This document shows positions 5,553 through 10,354 of a DNA stretch of 10,354 bases, piece after piece. Numbering within the stretch: position 1 is the stretch's first letter; each line of letters begins with the position of its first letter. Where the stretch lies: contig JAKSOY010000163.1 in NCBI GenBank assembly GCA_024405255.1, positions 1 to 10,354 on the forward strand, given 5' to 3'. This DNA comes from Kiritimatiellia bacterium (GTDB taxonomy: Bacteria; Verrucomicrobiota; Kiritimatiellia; RFP12; UBA1067). The notes beneath the pieces were generated by a model that was given only the letters and a program-made list of their open reading frames with translations, did no database searches and was not told the DNA's origin. The translations under genes were made by a program, and so were the position numbers.

Positions 5553-6511
5553 TAGCGGGGCAGCTTGCGGAGTTTCTGGATGGCGTCTTGCATGGCGGCG
5601 TTGAAGGCCATACGCTGGGCGTTTTCCATATCCGTCATTTCGATGCCGGGCTTATTGACCGTACGCGGCGGCGGATTGAAAGACGGCATGCGGTTCGTCA
5701 TTGCGCCGAAGAGGACGTGCAGGACGAGTTCGCCGTTCGGGCCGCGCGCCTTGCCGGTTCCGACGACGGCGTAGCCGGTCACCTTGCCCGCGGCGTCCTT
5801 GCCTTCGAAGATCGGGAACCGGTCCTTCGTGATCGCCGTGGCCGTGGCGGTCCCCTTGGGCATCACGGCGAGCGCTTCCTTCGGCTCGGTGGGATTGAAG
5901 AGCAGCGTGCCTTCGGGATCGGCGGCGGCCTTCTTCGCCGGTGCCGCGGCGGCGGGCTTCTTGCCTTCAAGGCGGTCTACGCGCGCGGCGGCATTGGCGA
6001 TGGCGTCGCAGACGGCACGGGAGGTGATCGTCGCGCCCGTGATGGCGTCGATGTCGCCGCCGTCCTTCTTGACCGCCAGCGACAGGGCGGGCTTGCCGTT
6101 GAAGCGCTTCACAAATTCGTCCTCGCCGAGTTTGGCGCCGAGGCCGGGCGTTTCGTTCGCCACCAGCACCTGGTAGGTGAACACCTTGCGGTCCGCATCG
6201 AGACCGACCATCAGGCGGATGGCGCCGCCGTAGCCGTTGGCGCTCACACCGGATACGGCGTAGCCGGCGATCTTCTGGCGTGAGGCGTCCGTAAAGGCGA
6301 CGAGAATCGTCTGGTTCGTTTCGACGGGGTCGGGACGCGTCTCGAACACCTTCAGCGTCGAGGGCAGTACGGCCTTTGCCGCGTTGTTGGCCTTGAGCGT
6401 GGAGAGGCTTGCGATGCGCGCCTGGGTGATGCCGTTCACCACGGCCAAGACGGCGGCGCAGACGGCGGAAATGATCGTCAGGGCGAGAATAGGCTGTAGA
6501 ATCTTTTTCAT
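5552..6511 (-). CDS. rnfG: Rnf complex subunit G with a long C-terminal extension
   Basis: RnfG carries covalently bound FMN on the outer side of the membrane in the ferredoxin:NAD+ oxidoreductase. The 319-residue product has one N-terminal membrane anchor (residues about 5-27). The FMN-binding domain follows, with GYGGAIRLMVGLD, NETPGLGAKL and TGATITS, where Thr161 is the predicted flavin attachment site. RnfG proteins are usually about 190-220 residues. Here an Ala/Lys/Pro-rich linker (about 183-198) is followed by about 120 extra residues. The extra part includes KVTGYAVVG (243-251), which mirrors KIAGYAVSG (80-88), but lacks a TGAT motif. The start overlaps the rnfD stop by four bases (ATGA), with GGAG 7 bases upstream. 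A longer frame extending upstream is only a shadow of rnfD. Confidence 0.92.
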   Translation of the reverse strand: MKKILQPILALTIISAVCAAVLAVVNGITQARIASLSTLKANNAAKAVLPSTLKVFETRPDPVETNQTILVAFTDASRQKIAGYAVSGVSANGYGGAIRLMVGLDADRKVFTYQVLVANETPGLGAKLGEDEFVKRFNGKPALSLAVKKDGGDIDAITGATITSRAVCDAIANAAARVDRLEGKKPAAAAPAKKAAADPEGTLLFNPTEPKEALAVMPKGTATATAITKDRFPIFEGKDAAGKVTGYAVVGTGKARGPNGELVLHVLFGAMTNRMPSFNPPPRTVNKPGIEMTDMENAQRMAFNAAMQDAIQKLRKLPR

Positions 6512-7536
6512 GCGTGGGCTCCGAAAGGCTTGGGTTCGGTGAAACGGGAAATCAGCGGGGTAAAGGCGTTCATGATGAGGATCGCGAAGGAGACGCCTTC
6601 GGGGAAGGCACCATAGAGGCGGATCAGCATCGTGAGAAGTCCACAGCCGCAGCCGAAGATCAATTTGCCGCGTGCCGTCACGGGCGAGGTCACGTAGTCC
6701 GTCGCCATGAAGAAGGCGCCGAGAATCGCGCCGCCGCAGAACAGGTGGACCTCCGCCAGCTTGAGCGCGTTGAGGTTCATCCCGTAGCGGAAGAATGCGA
6801 AGAGCACGATCGTCGAAAGGAACGCGACGGGGATGTGCCAGGTGATCACGCGGCGATAGATGAGGTAGGCGGCGCCCACCAGCAGGGCGAACGCGCTGAC
6901 TTCGCCGAGGCAGCCGTTGATGTTGCCGAAGAAACAGGACTGGATGAACGGCGCGTGGGTGAAGTCCAGAACGCGGTCCGCGGCGGGGATCTTGTCCCAG
7001 CCGGCGGTGGCGAACGTCTTCAGGAAGGAAAGAGGCGTCGCGGTCGTGGTGGCGTCCGTCAGATGTCCGGCGGTGATCTTCCACGGGGAGGCGCTCCAGC
7101 GGGTCATCGCATCCGCAAAGGAGACGAGCATGAAGGCGCGTGCGGCGAGCGCGGGGTTGAACGGGTTGTAGCCGAGGCCGCCGAAGATCTGCTTGGCGAC
7201 GGCGATGGCGAACACGCTGCCGACGATCGCCATCCAATACGGAATGGACGGCGGCAGATTGAGCGCGAGGAGAAGGCCGGTGATGACGGCCGACAGGTCG
7301 CCGAGCGAATTCGGCCGCTTCATTGCGAGACGGCAGACGGTCTCGGTCACGAGGCAGGCGGCGATGCAGGTGCCCATCAGAAGCAGAGCCCGCAGACCGA
7401 AGAAATAGACGCTGCAGCAGGCGGCCGGCAAGAGGGCGATGATGACATCCAGCATGATGTCGCTCACGGTCGTGGGGGCGTGATCGTGCGGCGAACTCGA
7501 GAGAATGTAGCGTGTGGAAGTCTGCTTGGGGAGCAT
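6508..7536 (-). CDS. rnfD: Rnf complex subunit D
   Basis: RnfD is the large membrane subunit that binds FMN covalently and takes part in ion translocation; it is related to NqrB. The 342 residues are near the normal length (about 350), and multiple hydrophobic segments are visible throughout. Family marks are an N-terminal SSSPHDHAP, the segment GGLGYNPFNPALAARAF (119-135), and DATTTATPLSF with Thr167 as the predicted FMN-linked residue. Later come GAFFMATDYVTSPVT (273-287) and a C-terminal FPEGVSFAILIMNAFTPLI. In relatives I remember the flavin motif as S/T-G-A-T-P; here the Gly is Thr165. It starts 15 bases after the rnfC stop, with a GAGAGG-type ribosome site, and its end overlaps rnfG. 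Confidence 0.95.
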   Translation of the reverse strand: MLPKQTSTRYILSSSPHDHAPTTVSDIMLDVIIALLPAACCSVYFFGLRALLLMGTCIAACLVTETVCRLAMKRPNSLGDLSAVITGLLLALNLPPSIPYWMAIVGSVFAIAVAKQIFGGLGYNPFNPALAARAFMLVSFADAMTRWSASPWKITAGHLTDATTTATPLSFLKTFATAGWDKIPAADRVLDFTHAPFIQSCFFGNINGCLGEVSAFALLVGAAYLIYRRVITWHIPVAFLSTIVLFAFFRYGMNLNALKLAEVHLFCGGAILGAFFMATDYVTSPVTARGKLIFGCGCGLLTMLIRLYGAFPEGVSFAILIMNAFTPLISRFTEPKPFGAHA

Positions 7537-7551
7537 AGGTGAAGCCTCTCG

Positions 7552-8919
7552 TCAGTGGGATGCTTTCTGTACGGCGGCGCGGGCGGCCATTTGGCGGGCG
7601 CGAAGGGCGCTCTTGGCGCGGCGGCAGTAATGGGTGATCGATCGGAACGCGGGACAGCTGAACGAGCAGGCGCCGCATTCGATGCAGCTGATGACGTGGA
7701 GCGATTCGGCGCGGTCGATGTCGTCCGCTTCGACGGCACGCGAGATGGCGCCGGGGTTGAGTCCCATCGGACACGTCCGCACGCAGCGTCCGCAGTTGAT
7801 GCAGGGCGCGGTCTTGTACTCGAAGGTGCGCGCGGCGGTGAGGAAGAGAAGTCCCGAGGTCGTCTTCGTCGTGGGGATCGTCAGGTCGGGGAGGGTCATG
7901 CCCGTCATCACGCCGCCGCTGAGAACCTTGCGTACGCCCGGCTTTTCGCCCCCGCAGAAGGCGGCGAGTTCCGCCGAAGCGGTGCCGAAGGGCGCGAACA
8001 CGTTTTTAGGTTCGGCGATGCCGTCGCCCGACACGCTTGTGACGCGTGCGATGAGCGGCTCGCCCTGTTCGACGGCCCGTGCGATGGCGGCAACGGTCGT
8101 GACGTTCTCGACGACGCAGCCGACGGAAACCGGCAGTTCGCCCGGGGCGATCTGCCGACCGGTCGTCGCATAGACCTGGTGTTTTTCGGAACCTTGCGGA
8201 TAGAGCATCGGAAGAACGACGATCTCGACATCGCCCGTGATGTCGTCCAGGGCGTTCTCCAACGCGACCACGGCTTCGGGCTTGTTCTCCTCGATGGCGA
8301 TGCGAACGGCCGGTCCGCCCAGGATCTTGCGGACGATCTCGATGCCGGACCGTACGCGGTCGGCCCATTCGACCATCACGCGGAAGTCGGCGGAGAGATA
8401 GGGCTCGCATTCGGCGCCGTTGACGATCAGGTAGTCGCATTTGCGTCCGGGGGCGAGGCGAAGCTTGATGGCCGTGGGGAAGCCCGCACCGCCCATGCCG
8501 CAGATGCCGGCTTCGGCGACGCGTGCGAGAAGGGCGTCCGGCGAAGCCTTCTTCCAGTTGAGCGGATCGAAGCGGAGGGGCGGTGTCGCCGTTTGATCGG
8601 CGTCCGTCTCCAGCACCACGGCCTCGGCCCAGGCGCCGGACGGCGTCTGGCGCGCTTCGATGGCCTTGACCGTACCGGCCGCCGAGGCGTGCACGGGGAC
8701 CGCAAGCGGGCCGAATGCGGCGCCGATGAGCTGTCCGCAGGCGACATGTTCGCCGACCTTGACGGTGCAGGTCGCGGGCGTGCCGCGATGCTGGGCCATT
8801 GAAATGACGAGCTGCTTCGGCAGCGGAAGCGTCTCGATCGGCTTGTCGCGGACGAGCCCCTTGTTGTCGTTCGGATGGACGCCGCCGGGGAATCTCAAAG
8901 CGCTGGTTACGGTTCTCAT
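7552..8919 (-). CDS. rnfC: Rnf complex subunit C (NADH-binding, FMN and 4Fe-4S protein)
   Basis: RnfC is the peripheral cytoplasmic subunit that exchanges electrons with NAD(H); it is related to NuoF. The 455-residue protein starts MRTVTSALRFPGGVHP. Residues about 50-90 form a barrel-sandwich segment. GMGGAGFPTAIKL (141-153) and VNGAECEPYLSAD (166-178) belong to the nucleotide/FMN-binding domain, and an SLBB-like region follows at about 260-310. Two ferredoxin motifs bind 4Fe-4S clusters: Cys373, 376, 379, 383 and Cys412, 415, 418, 422. It ends soon after them and lacks the long C-terminal repeats of some proteobacterial RnfC proteins. The start at 8919 is chosen because homologous sequence begins there and the rnfB stop is one base upstream (TGA-G-ATG), pointing to translational coupling; an in-frame start at 8991 would lie inside rnfB. 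Confidence 0.95.
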   Translation of the reverse strand: MRTVTSALRFPGGVHPNDNKGLVRDKPIETLPLPKQLVISMAQHRGTPATCTVKVGEHVACGQLIGAAFGPLAVPVHASAAGTVKAIEARQTPSGAWAEAVVLETDADQTATPPLRFDPLNWKKASPDALLARVAEAGICGMGGAGFPTAIKLRLAPGRKCDYLIVNGAECEPYLSADFRVMVEWADRVRSGIEIVRKILGGPAVRIAIEENKPEAVVALENALDDITGDVEIVVLPMLYPQGSEKHQVYATTGRQIAPGELPVSVGCVVENVTTVAAIARAVEQGEPLIARVTSVSGDGIAEPKNVFAPFGTASAELAAFCGGEKPGVRKVLSGGVMTGMTLPDLTIPTTKTTSGLLFLTAARTFEYKTAPCINCGRCVRTCPMGLNPGAISRAVEADDIDRAESLHVISCIECGACSFSCPAFRSITHYCRRAKSALRARQMAARAAVQKASH

Positions 8920-8920
8920 C

Positions 8921-9736
8921 TCAATTTCCCGTTTCAAAATGGTCGTCTTCACGAATGCACTTGCGCGGGCACACCTCGACGAGCTGGGCATCGGTCGGCG
9001 GGTTGTCGTAGTTGATGCGCGCGAGATAGTTGTCGAAAGTGAAGTGTCCGGAATTCCGTCCGGCCTGCTTTTCGCAGAGGTGGCAGCCCATGCAGCCGAC
9101 GCCGCAGACCTTCATCACGTCGGGTCCGCGCAGCGGGTTGTTGCAGAGCACGTGGATGGTCGCTTTTGCGGGCACGAGTGCGATGAGCTTGCGCGGACAC
9201 ACCGCCACGCATTTGCCGCAGCCGATGCAGAGACGCTTGTCGACGCGGGCGAGTCCGTCCTCGATGTGGATCGCGTGCTGCGGGCACACATGCGCGCAGG
9301 CGCCGTAGCCGAGACAGCCGAAGCGGCAGCCCTTGTCGCCGCCCGAAGTGGCGGCCGCGGCGGCGCAGTCGGCCAGGCCGTTGTAGTCGCCCACGCGGAT
9401 GGCCTCGCTCCGCGAACCGCCGCAGCGGACGAGGGCGACGCGCCTTTCAGTCGCCGTGGCGGCGACACCGAGAATCTGTGCGACGGCCGTCGAAGTGGCG
9501 GCCCCGCCGACGGAACAGGCGCCCGGCGCGGCCTTGCCCTCGACAAGCGCGCGCGCGTAGTCCGCACAGCCGGCGAAACCGCATCCGCCGCAGTTCGCGC
9601 CCGGCAGGGCGGCGGTGACCAGCCCGATGCGCGGGTCCTCATGAACGGCCAGAAACCGATTGGCCACGGCAAGGACCAGTGCCGCGACTCCTCCCAATGC
9701 GGCAATGACACCTGTTGCTATCAGAATCTCTCCCAT
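8921..9736 (-). CDS. rnfB: Rnf complex subunit B (multi-cluster ferredoxin subunit)
   Basis: RnfB accepts electrons from ferredoxin and passes them into the membrane complex. The 271-residue protein begins with a membrane anchor (residues about 4-28). A Fes-type 4Fe-4S motif follows (Cys49, 52, 57, 74, in NCGGCGFAGC). Ferredoxin-like clusters come next with Cys137, 141, 147, 151 and Cys170, 173, 176, 180. A further Cys group (211, 215, 218, 221) has partners at 256 and 260. In the long RnfB type I would expect a final CxxCxxC after the LAxIDY segment; here that place reads NYDNPPTDAQLVEVCP, so one of the C-terminal clusters seems lost. It starts 11 bases after rnfA with only a weak ribosome site and ends one base before rnfC. 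A longer upstream frame is a shadow of rnfA. Confidence 0.94.
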   Translation of the reverse strand: MGEILIATGVIAALGGVAALVLAVANRFLAVHEDPRIGLVTAALPGANCGGCGFAGCADYARALVEGKAAPGACSVGGAATSTAVAQILGVAATATERRVALVRCGGSRSEAIRVGDYNGLADCAAAAATSGGDKGCRFGCLGYGACAHVCPQHAIHIEDGLARVDKRLCIGCGKCVAVCPRKLIALVPAKATIHVLCNNPLRGPDVMKVCGVGCMGCHLCEKQAGRNSGHFTFDNYLARINYDNPPTDAQLVEVCPRKCIREDDHFETGN

Positions 9737-9747
9737 ATTGTCTTTCT

Positions 9748-10329
9748 TTACTGAACTTTGACGAGTCCCGAAAATCCTGTGAACGCCAGTGCGAGGAGTC
9801 CGGCCGTGACGAGGGCGAGTGCAACGCCGCGGAAGCAGCGGGGCGGATCGGCGAGGGCGATCTTCTCGCGGATGCCGGAGAAGATCAGCAAGGCGAAGCC
9901 GAACCCGAGGGCGGCGGCGAACGAAAAGAAGACGCTTTCGAAGAAGGGGGTGCCGTTCTTGTGGTTGAGTTCGGCGACACCGAGAACGGCGCAGTTGGTG
10001 GTGATGAGCGGCAGGAAGATGCCGAGGGCCGCATGCAGGGCCGGAATGAAGCGCTTGAGGACGATGTCGATGAACTGCACGAGCGCGGCGATGACGAGGA
10101 TGAAAGCCAGCGTATGGATATAGCCGAGTCCGAACCTGTCGAGCAGAAAGTGGTCCAAGACCCAGGTGACCGCCGCCGCGACGGTCATCACGAAAACAAC
10201 GGCACCGGACATGCCCAGTGCCGTTTCTGTCTTCTTCGAGACGCCGAGAAACGGACAGCACCCCAGGAAACGGTTCAACACGAAGTTGTTGACGAGCACC
10301 GCACCCACGAGTAGTATAAGGTAACGCAT
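9748..10329 (-). CDS. rnfA: Rnf complex subunit A
   Basis: RnfA is an integral membrane subunit (related to NqrE) that, with RnfE, holds an intramembrane 2Fe-2S cluster and forms part of the ion path. The 193-residue product matches the family along its whole length and has about six hydrophobic segments. The start MRYLILLVGAVLVNNFVLNRFLG aligns with the usual N-terminus. Cys25, in CCPFLGVSKK, and Cys113, in PLITTNCAVLG, are the predicted cluster ligands. GFSGLVKVQ at the end is typical. It is the first gene of the operon visible here. No Shine-Dalgarno is seen before the ATG, and a strong -10 box lies only nine bases upstream, so the message may be leaderless. Its usual partner gene rnfE is not in the window. 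Confidence 0.95.
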   Translation of the reverse strand: MRYLILLVGAVLVNNFVLNRFLGCCPFLGVSKKTETALGMSGAVVFVMTVAAAVTWVLDHFLLDRFGLGYIHTLAFILVIAALVQFIDIVLKRFIPALHAALGIFLPLITTNCAVLGVAELNHKNGTPFFESVFFSFAAALGFGFALLIFSGIREKIALADPPRCFRGVALALVTAGLLALAFTGFSGLVKVQ

Positions 10330-10338
10330 AGGGCGCGT

Positions 10339-10347
10339 ATTATACCA
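10339..10347 (-). promoter_or_regulatory. predicted extended -10 promoter element of the rnf operon
   Basis: On the minus strand TGG followed by TATAAT (TATAAT at 10339-10344) matches an extended -10 element. Transcription would start near 10332, about three bases before the rnfA ATG at 10329. The -35 region would lie beyond the right edge of the window and cannot be judged. Confidence 0.55.
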
Positions 10348-10354
10348 TAAACTC

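Noticed and set aside
5588..6283. Plus-strand open frames opposite rnfG
   Set aside because: Low-complexity, Arg/Gly-rich shadow translation; rnfG is unambiguous.
6514..7542. 342-codon plus-strand frame opposite rnfD
   Set aside because: It mirrors rnfD almost exactly in extent and is rich in Glu/Gly/Arg; rnfD has clear family motifs on the other strand.
7555..8802. 415-codon plus-strand frame opposite rnfC
   Set aside because: Shadow of rnfC; composition is that of antisense translation and no motif is visible.

Overview
The window looks like a high-GC chromosome segment from an uncultured bacterium, probably of the PVC group. Kiritimatiellota or Verrucomicrobiota from a gut-type anaerobic setting is my best guess. 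That is an inference from three things: neighbouring secreted glycan-degrading proteins (a GH78-type rhamnosidase end and a GH123/DUF4091-type protein with an F5/8C module), an Rnf complex, and a MurA with Asp at the fosfomycin-target position. No rRNA or other phylogenetic marker is present to confirm it.

Left third, plus strand: the 3' end of an alpha-L-rhamnosidase-like gene (1-425) runs into an AT-rich heptamer repeat tract (about 415-521). A secreted F5/8C plus GH123-like protein (565-2592) follows, and 21 bases later a complete MurA (2614-3903). The last two genes are probably co-transcribed. The MurA keeps the other catalytic residues I checked but has Asp118 where the fosfomycin-reactive Cys normally sits.

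Middle, minus strand: a small, compositionally distinct two-gene cassette (3942-4473) encodes an unassigned 89-aa protein and an overlapping 92-aa DUF4160 protein. It has its own TATAAT-type promoter and good Shine-Dalgarno sites. Next to it is a second heptamer tract (4547-4616) with nearly the same consensus as the first, YTRAARR, and an imperfect stem-loop that touches the stop codon of the operon to the right.

Right half, minus strand, read from 10329 down to 4644: a tight operon rnfA-rnfB-rnfC-rnfD-rnfG followed by an LpxL/HtrB-like acyltransferase. Gene junctions are 11 bp, 1 bp, 15 bp, a 4-base ATGA overlap and a 1-base TAATG overlap. The Rnf products form a membrane ion-translocating ferredoxin:NAD+ oxidoreductase. 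Three things are unusual. rnfE is absent from the place after rnfG, which the acyltransferase occupies. RnfG has about 120 extra C-terminal residues that look like a partial second FMN-binding-type domain. The operon appears to begin with an almost leaderless rnfA message.

I did not find a clear new defence or mobile system. The best candidates for something undescribed are the related heptamer repeat family, the coupling of Rnf to an acyltransferase with a changed catalytic motif, the extended RnfG, and the DUF4160 cassette.
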